Assembly (NCBI GenBank): GCA_902768325.1 | Contig: CACXKY010000039.1 | Coordinates: 1-33,326, forward strand | Reading direction: 5' to 3' | Origin: Fibrobacter succinogenes | GTDB lineage: Bacteria; Fibrobacterota; Fibrobacteria; Fibrobacterales; Fibrobacteraceae | Length of the DNA stretch: 33,326 nt | Shown here: piece after piece, positions 17,386-24,824 of the stretch | Layout of the letters: every line of letters starts with the position of its first letter | Position numbering within the stretch: the first letter of the stretch is position 1 | Notes under the pieces: generated by a model | Seen by the model: the letters and a program-made list of their open reading frames with translations, nothing else | Database searches by the model: none | Told to the model about the DNA's origin: nothing | Position numbers and translations under genes: made by a program

Positions 17386-19268
17386 CTTTGTCTACATTTT
17401 TTCAATTGTATATTGTATAAACTATCCAAAGTCTTATCTACATCCGGAAAACTTATATGAAATCCTTCATTATTAGGGTCTTGATAATCCCAATTATTGT
17501 GTGCATTTAACAAAGATCGTACATTCCATTTTACAGCTACTGAGTTAGATTCAGATTCCCAAAATGAATCTACGATTAATCTACATTTTTCTTTTTTTGT
17601 TTTTCCTTTAGGTATATCAACATTGACTCCTTCCCATGAACCAAATGCAAGGTTTTGATCCATATAAAGCTCCTTGTGCTTATCTTCGTGAGCCTGCAAT
17701 TTCGTATTCGTTGAAGTAAAATCATTCGTAATTTTAGTCGTCATTGCCACATTTAGAGTATATGTAATTTTTCCATCTTTTTTTTCTTCATTACTAACAC
17801 ACCAATCTATATTAATATCAGCATCAGTATGCCCAGATATGACATTTGTTAATGCAAGCATTCTTGAGGGGGTGAAATCAACATTGTATAATTTAATATA
17901 ATTATCAGTCTTTTTTAACTCCCTTCTTCCAAGAATATCAAAATACGTATTTCGGGACACATTTGGTGAATATGTGACCAAATCCTCATGCTGTATCGTA
18001 ACAGAATGAACATTTTGTTTAAAAAGAGCATTCCCCGCAAGACACCGATCAAAGTTATCTTCTTCCTCTTCTTCAAAAGGATTATAGCAATCAACTTCTT
18101 CAAGATAATGTGGTTCCGCATAGTACAGCTTTTCTGTCCATATCCAGTGCTCAGCACATCCTCCACTGGGAGAGGGATTCTTGCATTTGTAACATTTACC
18201 ATTCCATGCGAAGCAGGCTTTTGATAAGTCTTTCGGGATTGAATCCAGTGGTTGTGCAGGACACATTCCAATTCCTTTGTCAAGCTTTTCTCCTGTAGAA
18301 CAGTCCACTTCGTTGAACCAGTGGAATGTATCTACTGGAACTTGGGGGGCTTGCCACGACCAACTATTGCGACAACTATTTTCGTCAATTTTAGCCTTGC
18401 ATTTAAAGCAGTGTCCGCTGTTTTCAAAGCATGCTGACTTGATATTGTCCGGGAATTCATTAACGGGAACAGATTTGCAAAGCCCATCTTCGCTAGAAGA
18501 GCTTTCATTTTCAGAACTTGATGAACTGTAATATGGATTCTCGCCGGGATTACATGACCCCACGACACACCACCCGCGATTAGAAAGGGTCGTGTCAAAA
18601 TTTGGAATGCCCATGGCCAGGGTGCAGTTGTCGACAGAATCTTGCATAGCCGTCTCTACTTCGCTTGCATAACCGAAGCAATCTTCGTCATGTGGATACC
18701 ATTCGCCACGGCAAAACTCGTGCATTTTATCAATAGAGGGAATGCGCGGATAGGCTGCATAGAAAGCGTTTTCTAAATCATATGTGCTTACGTTGCTTGG
18801 GAAAAGATGCCGTCTTTTGAAAAAAGTTAGCAAACCGATATTTGATGTTACATAGACTGGTTGAACCATATTCTCAATTTCCATGATGTCTTTTCCGGTA
18901 AAATCTTTGGTTCCCCATGTATAACCGGAGGAGTAATATTGGTCAGAGTGGTATACAACTACAGAAGATCCGCTATAATCGCAGTAACCGTTGCCTAGAC
19001 CGGGGCACCAATAGGCCTCACTGAGGTAACATAGGTCCAAAAATTCAGGAAGGTACCCTTGTACGAAACCAAAATTGACGTAGGTGCATTTGAAGGAGCC
19101 GTCCTCATTGCATGAACAGTTGCTGACATGTATTGATTCGGGATTGGCCATGAATGGCCATACGGAATACAGGTCTTGGTGAACAGTTGAAATTTGACGA
19201 AGAGGCTCAAAATAGGTGTCCTCTATATTTTCATTGAGAACATGTCGTTGCCATTCTGCTCCTTGCAT
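17382..19268 (-). CDS. Cys-rich protein with serine linker and HExxH motif, unknown function
   Basis: A protein of about 628 residues from ATG 19268 (648 if TTG 19328 is used). In order: an N-terminal region of about 230 residues rich in Trp, Tyr and Cys; a serine linker (SSSSSENESSSSED) of the kind common in Fibrobacter exported proteins; two tandem copies of a six-Cys domain of about 65-70 residues (18065-18490); a run of Glu; and a C-terminal region with HEDKH (DNA 17676-17690), which fits an HExxH zinc-protease site such as in DUF922-like proteins. No signal peptide is visible from either start and an in-frame TAG at 19344-19346 blocks an upstream extension, so the 5' end may be lost. Base composition is AT-rich, most strongly in the C-terminal third. 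Confidence 0.55.
   Translation of the reverse strand: MQGAEWQRHVLNENIEDTYFEPLRQISTVHQDLYSVWPFMANPESIHVSNCSCNEDGSFKCTYVNFGFVQGYLPEFLDLCYLSEAYWCPGLGNGYCDYSGSSVVVYHSDQYYSSGYTWGTKDFTGKDIMEIENMVQPVYVTSNIGLLTFFKRRHLFPSNVSTYDLENAFYAAYPRIPSIDKMHEFCRGEWYPHDEDCFGYASEVETAMQDSVDNCTLAMGIPNFDTTLSNRGWCVVGSCNPGENPYYSSSSSENESSSSEDGLCKSVPVNEFPDNIKSACFENSGHCFKCKAKIDENSCRNSWSWQAPQVPVDTFHWFNEVDCSTGEKLDKGIGMCPAQPLDSIPKDLSKACFAWNGKCYKCKNPSPSGGCAEHWIWTEKLYYAEPHYLEEVDCYNPFEEEEEDNFDRCLAGNALFKQNVHSVTIQHEDLVTYSPNVSRNTYFDILGRRELKKTDNYIKLYNVDFTPSRMLALTNVISGHTDADINIDWCVSNEEKKDGKITYTLNVAMTTKITNDFTSTNTKLQAHEDKHKELYMDQNLAFGSWEGVNVDIPKGKTKKEKCRLIVDSFWESESNSVAVKWNVRSLLNAHNNWDYQDPNNEGFHISFPDVDKTLDSLYNIQLKKCRQR
18065..18490 (-). 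repeat. Tandem pair of six-Cys domains within the 17382-19268 gene
   Basis: Each unit runs Cys, a Pro-Asp/Lys stretch, ACF, a gap of six to Cys, x2, Cys, a further Cys, W-x-W, and ends in EVDC. Unit 1 begins at GLCKSVPVNEFPDN and unit 2 at GMCPAQPLDSIPKD. The equal spacing of Cys and Trp shows an internal duplication. Confidence 0.7.
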
Positions 19269-19416
19269 TCCTTGTGAAGCTGAGCGAGTGACTTTTCTGC
19301 TGATGCGAGAGATGGATGACAGGGACAAGAAAAACTTGAAGAACTAGAGGTCCCTTGCGAGTTTCGTCAATAGAGCTGATTGTAAAAAAAGTCAAACTAT
19401 TGTTGGTCGATGTTCC

Positions 19417-19424
19417 TATATTTC
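19417..19424 (+). promoter_or_regulatory. -10-like element of the Y-family polymerase gene
   Basis: TATATTTC, with TATATT ending eight bases before the ATG at 19431. There is no Shine-Dalgarno site. I see no LexA-type box in the 100 bases upstream. Confidence 0.45.
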
Positions 19425-19430
19425 ATCATC

Positions 19431-20819
19431 ATGGACTCCCGGACTTTTGCTGCCATAGACTTGAAGTCGTTCTTTGCCTCGGTGGAATGCATCCTCCGCG
19501 GTTTGGACCCGCTCAAGGCGAAGCTTGTGGTGGCCGACGAGAGCCGGACCGAGAAGACGATTTGCCTTGCGGTGACGCCCGCGCTCAAGGCTTACGGGAT
19601 TCCGGGCCGTGCCCGCCTTTTCGAGGTGAACCAGAAGGTGCGCGAAGTCAAGCGCCGTACGGGCGAGGACATCGAATTCATTATCGCGAAACCGCAGATG
19701 GCTAAATACGTGGAGTTTTCCACGAAGGTCTACAACGTTTATCTGAAATACGTCAGTGCCGACGATATCCACGCCTATTCCATAGACGAATGCTTTTTGG
19801 ACTTGACACGTTATCTGAAATTGTATAAGAAGTCGGCGCGTGAACTGGTGAAGACGATTATCCAGGACGTTTTCACGACGACGGGAATCACCGCGACAGG
19901 CGGCATCGGCACGAACCTTTACCTATGCAAGATTGCGATGGACGTGATGGCGAAGCATGTGGAAGCCGACGAAGACGGCGTGCGCATTGCGGAACTCGAC
20001 GAGATGACTTACCGCAAAAAACTCTGGTCGCACCAGCCGATTACGAGCTTTTGGCAGGTGGGCCGCGGTATTGCGGCGCGTCTTGAAAAATGCTATTTGA
20101 ACGGCGGCCGCGGTTTGCGCACGATGGGCGATATCGCGCGAGCGAGCGTCAAGAATCCCGATGCGCTTTACAAGATGCTCGGCGTGAATGCGGAGTTGCT
20201 GATTGACCATGCGTGGGGTTACGAACCGTGCACGATTGCCGATATCAAGAAGGCGAAACCGCGCTCGCAGAGCATGGGCGAGGGGCAGGTGCTGCAGGAT
20301 CCCTACAGCTTTGAGAAGGCGCGTCTCGTGGTGCGCGAGATGGTGGATACGGTCTCGATGCGCCTGGTGGAAAACGACTTTGTGGCAAAGGGCATGGTGC
20401 TTACGGTGGGTTATGACCGCGAAAACGTGGACAAGGGCATTTACCACGGCGAGACGGTCGTTGATTTTTACGGACGTACGATTCCGAAGCCCGCCCACGG
20501 CACGGCTTCCCTCGGGCATTATTCCAGTTCGCAGTCGGCGTTTGCCGAAGCGGTGATGCGCCTGTTCGACCGCATCGTGAATCCCGAATTGACAGTGCGG
20601 CGCTTGAACCTTGTGGCGATTGACGTGGTGGACGAAAGCAACGAAGGGTTCGACCTGTTTACCGACGTGCAAAAGCAGGAGCGCGAAAAGAAACGCCTGA
20701 AAGCGGAACTCCTGATCAAGAAACGCTTCGGCAAGAACGCCATCGTGAAGGGCATGGACCTACAGGATGGCGCCACTACTGTGGAAAGGAATGGACAAAT
20801 CGGGGGCCATCGAGCCTAA
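19431..20819 (+). CDS. Y-family DNA polymerase (UmuC/ImpB/YqjW-like)
   Basis: A 462-residue translesion polymerase that copies past damaged bases. The start FAAIDLKSFFASVEC contains the catalytic Asp10, and SIDECFLDL (S117-L125) carries the catalytic D119 and E120. Further on are the thumb helix-hairpin-helix region (WQVGRGIAARLEK) and the little-finger domain. It is closer to the UmuC/YqjW group than to DinB, as shown by SMGEGQVLQDPYSFEKA and LGHYSSSQSAF. The usual SOS control is expected but no LexA box is seen. A YolD-like gene lies 24 bases downstream, the normal partner of this subgroup. ATG 19431 is used rather than the open frame's first start at 19410. Confidence 0.93.
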   Translation: MDSRTFAAIDLKSFFASVECILRGLDPLKAKLVVADESRTEKTICLAVTPALKAYGIPGRARLFEVNQKVREVKRRTGEDIEFIIAKPQMAKYVEFSTKVYNVYLKYVSADDIHAYSIDECFLDLTRYLKLYKKSARELVKTIIQDVFTTTGITATGGIGTNLYLCKIAMDVMAKHVEADEDGVRIAELDEMTYRKKLWSHQPITSFWQVGRGIAARLEKCYLNGGRGLRTMGDIARASVKNPDALYKMLGVNAELLIDHAWGYEPCTIADIKKAKPRSQSMGEGQVLQDPYSFEKARLVVREMVDTVSMRLVENDFVAKGMVLTVGYDRENVDKGIYHGETVVDFYGRTIPKPAHGTASLGHYSSSQSAFAEAVMRLFDRIVNPELTVRRLNLVAIDVVDESNEGFDLFTDVQKQEREKKRLKAELLIKKRFGKNAIVKGMDLQDGATTVERNGQIGGHRA

Positions 20820-20860
20820 TTGATGATTGATAATGGATAATTGATGGTTGATGATTATAA
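20818..20860. repeat. Short degenerate direct repeats
   Basis: A run of near-repeats of TTGATGATTGATAATGG and TTGATGGTTGATGATTAT joins the polymerase stop to the YolD-like start. It looks like slippage-type or dispersed AT-rich repeat DNA. It is partly coding. Confidence 0.35.
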
Positions 20861-21089
20861 AGACATAATAAATTTGCCGTACCCGCGGGATGACTGGAAC
20901 TTCCTCATGAAGCACCCGCGCATGAGCATGGAGGACCGTGCGAAAATCTTTGCGCCGTTTGCGGCTTTGCGCGGGCACAGTACGGCGCTCGCGAAGACGG
21001 CCGAGAAAAAGCTTGATTCGGTGGAACATGAATTGACGCTGGAAGATCCGGACGCTGTGATGATGGATGAGGGTGCGGAAAATTTTTAA
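20844..21089 (+). CDS. YolD-like protein, partner of the Y-family polymerase
   Basis: An 81-residue protein containing HPRMSMEDRAKIFAPFAAL, the hallmark of the YolD-like proteins that accompany UmuC/YqjW-type polymerases and are thought to replace UmuD as an accessory factor. A short N-terminal INLPYPRDDW and an acidic C-terminus surround it. The ATG at 20844 follows a TTG at 20841, and the upstream repeats make the exact start uncertain. The polymerase-YolD pair makes a two-gene translesion-synthesis operon. Confidence 0.75.
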   Translation: MVDDYKDIINLPYPRDDWNFLMKHPRMSMEDRAKIFAPFAALRGHSTALAKTAEKKLDSVEHELTLEDPDAVMMDEGAENF

Positions 21090-21092
21090 ATT
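21087..21092 (+). promoter_or_regulatory. -10-like element of the FISUMP gene
   Basis: TAAATT, six bases before the ATG at 21099. No ribosome-binding site is seen, in line with the leaderless pattern found at other genes of the window. Confidence 0.35.
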
Positions 21093-21098
21093 TTACGC

Positions 21099-21752
21099 AT
21101 GAAGAATTTTTTGACGATTGCGGTTTCCTTTGTCCTTGCGTTTTCGGGTTTATCGGTGGCGAAGCCGGCCAAGGCGTCGAAGGCTGCGCCGAAAGCTTCC
21201 AAAGTCGTGACGAAACGTAGCGAGTTCAAGGATTCGCGCGACAAGCAGAAATACCGACTTGTGAAAATCGCGGACCGCGAATGGTTCGGCGACAACCTGA
21301 ACTTCAAAAGCGAAGGCAGTTACTGCCTGGATGACGACGATAACAATTGTATGGCCTATGGCCGCCTCTACACATGGGACGCCGCCCAGAAGGCGTGCCC
21401 TGCCGGGTTTCGCCTGCCGGCCCAGGCCGATTTCGAAAGCTTGTGGACGGCCGCCGGTGCCGACTTCAATGCGGGTTACTTGATCAAGACGGATTACGGC
21501 TGGAAGGGCGAGACGAACGGGAACGATACGCTCAAGTTTTCTGCAATGCCTGCGGGGAACCGCTTTGATGACGCGACTTACGGGAACCTTGCGAAGTTCG
21601 CCTTTTTCTGGAGCTCGGACGATTCGCTGGACGGAATCGAACCGGGCAATGCGCGCGTGTGGTACTTGACAAACAAGTCGATGGCTTTCAGCTATACCTC
21701 TAAGGCTAAAATTTTTGCGTTCTCGGTGCGCTGCGTGCGCGATGCCAAGTAG
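21099..21752 (+). CDS. FISUMP-domain exported protein
   Basis: A 217-residue member of the Fibrobacter succinogenes major paralogous domain family (FISUMP). It starts with a signal peptide (MKNFLTIAVSFVLAFSGLSVA), then a Lys-, Ala- and Ser-rich spacer to about residue 45, then the domain: YRLVKIADREWFGDNLNF, YGRLYTWDAAQKACPAGFRL, WSSDDS and a final FSVRCVRD. These are the usual landmarks (W-x-x-x-N-L, G-R-L-Y-x-W, C-P-x-G-x-x-L-P, V-R-C). The function is unknown; members are exported and numerous in Fibrobacter. The stop codon lies in the stem of its terminator. Confidence 0.93.
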   Translation: MKNFLTIAVSFVLAFSGLSVAKPAKASKAAPKASKVVTKRSEFKDSRDKQKYRLVKIADREWFGDNLNFKSEGSYCLDDDDNNCMAYGRLYTWDAAQKACPAGFRLPAQADFESLWTAAGADFNAGYLIKTDYGWKGETNGNDTLKFSAMPAGNRFDDATYGNLAKFAFFWSSDDSLDGIEPGNARVWYLTNKSMAFSYTSKAKIFAFSVRCVRDAK

Positions 21753-21771
21753 GCCTTCGTCCGGCCTTTTT
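21751..21771 (+). terminator. Terminator of the FISUMP gene
   Basis: AGGCC, a loop of seven bases, GGCCT and a run of five T. The stem is only five base pairs but GC-rich, and overlaps the stop codon. Confidence 0.5.
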
Positions 21772-21812
21772 GCTAAATTAAAACAGAAGGTCCCCTTTTT
21801 CCCGAGGTCATT

Positions 21813-22160
21813 ATGAGTCTTGAAGAAGAACGTATCCGCGAGCTCCAGCGAAAGGACAAGGAACACGATGCCCGCCTGGACATGCAGAAGGAAAAGGATT
21901 ACGAACACGACGTTCGTATCGACGCGCTCTATTCCAAGGGCCGTGAACAGGATTTTAAAATCAAGGCGCAGGCGGCCAAGGATGCGGAACACGATTTCCG
22001 TTTGAATTCCGTCGACTCCATCAACGTGCAGCAAGACGATGAACTGCACCGCCAGTCCGAAAAGGACCGCGAACACGATGCCCGCCTGGAGAAACTCGAA
22101 AAGCTTTGTGTGGATTTGACGGCCCGTATTGAGGCCCTTGAAGCCCAGCTGAAAAAGTAG
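21813..22160 (+). CDS. Coiled-coil protein with 14-residue repeats
   Basis: A 115-residue charged protein with no signal peptide. Residues 15-95 hold six repeats of exactly 14 residues. In each, an Asp-x3-Glu/Gln-His/Gln-Asp-x-Arg/Lys/Glu-Leu/Ile pattern recurs: Asp at 19, 33, 47, 61, 75 and 89, and Leu/Ile at 22, 36, 50, 64, 78 and 92. The period of two heptads indicates a long helix with polar layers in its core. A normal hydrophobic heptad tail (LCVDLTARIEALEAQLKK) ends the protein. GAGG lies before the ATG. Its stop is five bases from the ATG of the EF-G-like gene, so the two are probably co-transcribed. Function unknown. Confidence 0.75.
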   Translation: MSLEEERIRELQRKDKEHDARLDMQKEKDYEHDVRIDALYSKGREQDFKIKAQAAKDAEHDFRLNSVDSINVQQDDELHRQSEKDREHDARLEKLEKLCVDLTARIEALEAQLKK

Positions 22161-22165
22161 GTGGT

Positions 22166-24133
22166 ATGCCGCAGGCCGTACGCAACATCGCTATCCTTGC
22201 GCATGTGGATGCCGGAAAGACGACTCTTTCCGAGCGCATCTTGTTTGCAGCAGGCGAAGTGCGTAGGCCGGGCAAGGTCGAAGAAGGCCTTGCCACTATG
22301 GACTACATGCCCGAAGAAAAGGAACGCGGCATTACGATCGAAAGCGGTGTCGCGCATTTCGAATGGAAAGACACCTGGTTTAATTTTATCGATACCCCGG
22401 GCCATGTGGATTTTGGTGCCGAGGTCGACATGGCGCTTTCGGCGGTGGAAGGCGCGGTGCTTGTGGTGAGTGCGGCAAGCGGTGTGGAAACGCAGACCGT
22501 GGCCGCGTTCAAGAAGTTGCGCGAAGCGGGCGTGCGGACGCTCCTGTTCGTGAACAAGCTGGACAATCCCGACTATTCGCTTGACGATACGCTCATCCAT
22601 ATCGAAGAAGTCCTAGGCGTACGCCCGGTGCTGATGACGCTCCCGCAGTACGAAAACGGATGTATGACGGGCGTTCTCGATGTGCTCAGCCAGAGCAGGC
22701 TTGTGCATTCGGATACAGGCGAAGAGGTTGTTGATGACGGATGGAACGTGGAAGACGGCTGGGACGGTTCGCAGGAATTGAAACGGCATTATGCCGAAGC
22801 GGTTGAATTCGCGAGCAATTTTGACGACGAGATTTTGAAGCTTGCCATGGAAGGCAAGCGCGTTCCGCCCAAGATGTTGTTGCGCGGGCTCAAGGAGCTT
22901 GCCAAGGGTGACGATTACGCGCTTTGCTATGCGGGCTCTGCGATGGAAGGCTTTGGCGTGAGGAGCCTTGTGACGGCGTTGACGTTCTTCTTGCCCGATG
23001 TTCCGGAATTTGCGCCTGATGAATTAGGTCAGGTCGTTCGCCTTAGGCATTTCAAGGGCGTGGGCGAGATATCGCTGTTCCGCAGCCATACCGATATGGA
23101 ACGCAAGGCGTGGCCCGCGGGCTTTGAATTTTCACGCCTCAAGGCGAACCTGTTGCAACCCGTCGACGAAATCCGTTCGGGCGATATATATGCGATGCGC
23201 ACCCCGTTTGAAACGGAACTCGGAGAAATCCTCAAAGTGACGCCCGAAGGGCGGAGCGAACCCATACCTCAAAGCGACCAGGGGGAGCGCCCTCATTCCT
23301 CCATCCGTGACAAGTACCAGCCGCTGTTGCAGACCCGCGTGGAGTGCATCGGTTCTGAAGACTACGCCCATGTGGAAAAGAGCCTCGCAACGCTTAGCCG
23401 TATGGACCCTTCGTTCCGCGTGCAAAAAGACGATGGTGGTTTTTGGTATTTGCATACCGTAGGTGAAGTTCAGTTAGAAGTCTTGCTCGCCCGCCTCAAG
23501 CGTGAATTCGGTTGCGAAGTGAAGGCGGGATCCCCGGAAGTCCGCTGGCAGGAACGCCTCTGCCGTAATGTGGGCCCCGTCGAAAATACGTTCCAGTTCG
23601 GCCCGCACAAGATTTCGATAAAGCTTTCTGCAACGCCGCTCGATAGCGATGCGCATGATATCCGTCTTTCCGCTGAATTCCTGGAAACCGCTCCCCGCGA
23701 GATTCTGGCGGGCGTTCGCTCGGCGCTGTTGGAATCGACCGAAGTGGGAATCTTGGGCAAGGGCCCGCTTGTGGGTGTGCGTTTTGAAGTCCACGAATTC
23801 ACCTGGACCGAGGGCGCCTTGCCGCCGATGATCAAGAAGGCATGCGCCGATGCGGTGACGAAACTCATCAAGCCTGCCGATGTGGAACTCTACGAACCGG
23901 TCATGGAACTTTCGCTGGAATGCCCCGTGAATTTTGCGGGCCTCGTGACGGGAGATATCCAGGCGCGCGACGGCAAGGTAAAGGAAATCGGCGGTGACGG
24001 CAAGACGCACTTCTTGAAGGCCGATATTCCGCTGCGCAAGATTTTCGGCTACGCTACGGGAGTCCGCAGCATCAGCAAGGGCACGGCTCTTTACAGCATG
24101 AAGTTGCTCGGGTATCGTCCGGCAACAATTTGA
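22166..24133 (+). CDS. EF-G/TetM-like translational GTPase
   Basis: A 655-residue ribosomal GTPase. The G domain has AHVDAGKTT, switch I with ERGITIES, DTPGH (G3) and NKLD (G4). Domains II, III, IV and V follow in order; the HTVGEVQLEVLLARLKREFG block is domain III, SPEVRWQERL opens domain IV and GYATGVRSISKGT closes domain V. It is shorter than canonical EF-G (about 700), and the domain IV stretch lacks the usual KKQSGGRGQ loop, reading instead like the ribosomal protection proteins (TetM/TetO type). It could be an EF-G paralogue with a special role or a ribosome-protection factor; the sequence alone does not decide. A canonical fusA is presumably elsewhere. It lies 14 bases before the acetyltransferase. 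Confidence 0.85.
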   Translation: MPQAVRNIAILAHVDAGKTTLSERILFAAGEVRRPGKVEEGLATMDYMPEEKERGITIESGVAHFEWKDTWFNFIDTPGHVDFGAEVDMALSAVEGAVLVVSAASGVETQTVAAFKKLREAGVRTLLFVNKLDNPDYSLDDTLIHIEEVLGVRPVLMTLPQYENGCMTGVLDVLSQSRLVHSDTGEEVVDDGWNVEDGWDGSQELKRHYAEAVEFASNFDDEILKLAMEGKRVPPKMLLRGLKELAKGDDYALCYAGSAMEGFGVRSLVTALTFFLPDVPEFAPDELGQVVRLRHFKGVGEISLFRSHTDMERKAWPAGFEFSRLKANLLQPVDEIRSGDIYAMRTPFETELGEILKVTPEGRSEPIPQSDQGERPHSSIRDKYQPLLQTRVECIGSEDYAHVEKSLATLSRMDPSFRVQKDDGGFWYLHTVGEVQLEVLLARLKREFGCEVKAGSPEVRWQERLCRNVGPVENTFQFGPHKISIKLSATPLDSDAHDIRLSAEFLETAPREILAGVRSALLESTEVGILGKGPLVGVRFEVHEFTWTEGALPPMIKKACADAVTKLIKPADVELYEPVMELSLECPVNFAGLVTGDIQARDGKVKEIGGDGKTHFLKADIPLRKIFGYATGVRSISKGTALYSMKLLGYRPATI

Positions 24134-24135
24134 TA

Positions 24136-24143
24136 TATATTTA
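24136..24143 (+). promoter_or_regulatory. -10-like element of the acetyltransferase gene
   Basis: TATATTTA, with TATATT ending six bases before the ATG at 24148. It overlaps the region just after the GTPase stop, so this gene may have its own promoter besides read-through. The only weak ribosome-binding match is AGGG. Confidence 0.45.
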
Positions 24144-24147
24144 GGGT

Positions 24148-24795
24148 ATGAACGAAAAAATCCCTAATCCAAATACGATTCATCCCATCGCGGGCTATGA
24201 CAAGGAAATCTACGTCAAGCCGACTATCAAGAATCCGAACATCATCGTCGGGGATTTTACCTATATCGCGGACTCGGAATTCGAAAGCCATGTGACGCAC
24301 CATTACGACTTTATCGGCGACAAGCTCATCATCGGAAAATTCTGCCAGATTGCCGCGGGCGTAGAATTTGTGATGAATGGCGCAAACCACCAGATGAATG
24401 CCGTTTCCACATTCCCGTTCTATACGCTTGAAGGCTGGGACATGAAGCCGCCTGCTGCAAGCGATATGCCGTTCAAGGGCGATACCGTTATCGGGAACGA
24501 CGTGTGGATCGGACAGAATGCGACAATCTTGCCTGGCGTGCATATTGGTGACGGCGCGATTATCGGCGCGAACAGCGTTGTCGCTAGCGACGTGGAACCT
24601 TATTCGATTGTCGTCGGGAACCCGGTCAAGTTGATCCGCTACCGCTTTGATGGCGAACTGACTTCGCTCCTTTTGAAATTCAAGTGGTGGGACAAGCCCG
24701 TCGAAGAAATCAATGCGTTGATTCCTATTCTCACGAACAGCGATTTGGAATTCGTAAAAAACAAAATTCGAGAATTAACAGAAAAGGTGGTTTAA
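24148..24795 (+). CDS. Vat/CatB-like O-acetyltransferase (left-handed beta helix)
   Basis: A 215-residue acyltransferase of the xenobiotic acetyltransferase family, which acetylates hydroxyls with acetyl-CoA. It shows hexapeptide-repeat turns ([55 protein letters not shown]), the catalytic-His region [15 protein letters not shown], and the C-terminal [11 protein letters not shown] that marks the Vat/CatB group. Members include streptogramin A and chloramphenicol acetyltransferases, but many genomic homologues have other or unknown substrates. It stands right after an EF-G/TetM-like gene. The stop codon lies in the hairpin of the terminator. Confidence 0.9.
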   Translation: MNEKIPNPNTIHPIAGYDKEIYVKPTIKNPNIIVGDFTYIADSEFESHVTHHYDFIGDKLIIGKFCQIAAGVEFVMNGANHQMNAVSTFPFYTLEGWDMKPPAASDMPFKGDTVIGNDVWIGQNATILPGVHIGDGAIIGANSVVASDVEPYSIVVGNPVKLIRYRFDGELTSLLLKFKWWDKPVEEINALIPILTNSDLEFVKNKIRELTEKVV

Positions 24796-24809
24796 AACCA
24801 CCTTTTTTT
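24786..24809. terminator. Bidirectional terminator between acetyltransferase and DUF58 genes
   Basis: GGTGGTTT and AAACCACC form an eight-base-pair stem with a tiny loop, then seven T on the plus strand. On the minus strand the hairpin is followed by TTTT, so it may also stop the DUF58 transcript. Confidence 0.75.
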
Positions 24810-24824
24810 GAAATTTTTATCGTG

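Noticed and set aside
19329..19430. SOS (LexA) operator before the Y-family polymerase
   Set aside because: No TGCNC-N4-GTGCA-like or CTGT-N8-ACAG sequence could be found.
21813..22160. CRISPR-like regular spacing of about 42 bases
   Set aside because: The period comes from 14-residue protein repeats in an open frame; the DNA repeats are degenerate and there are no spacers.
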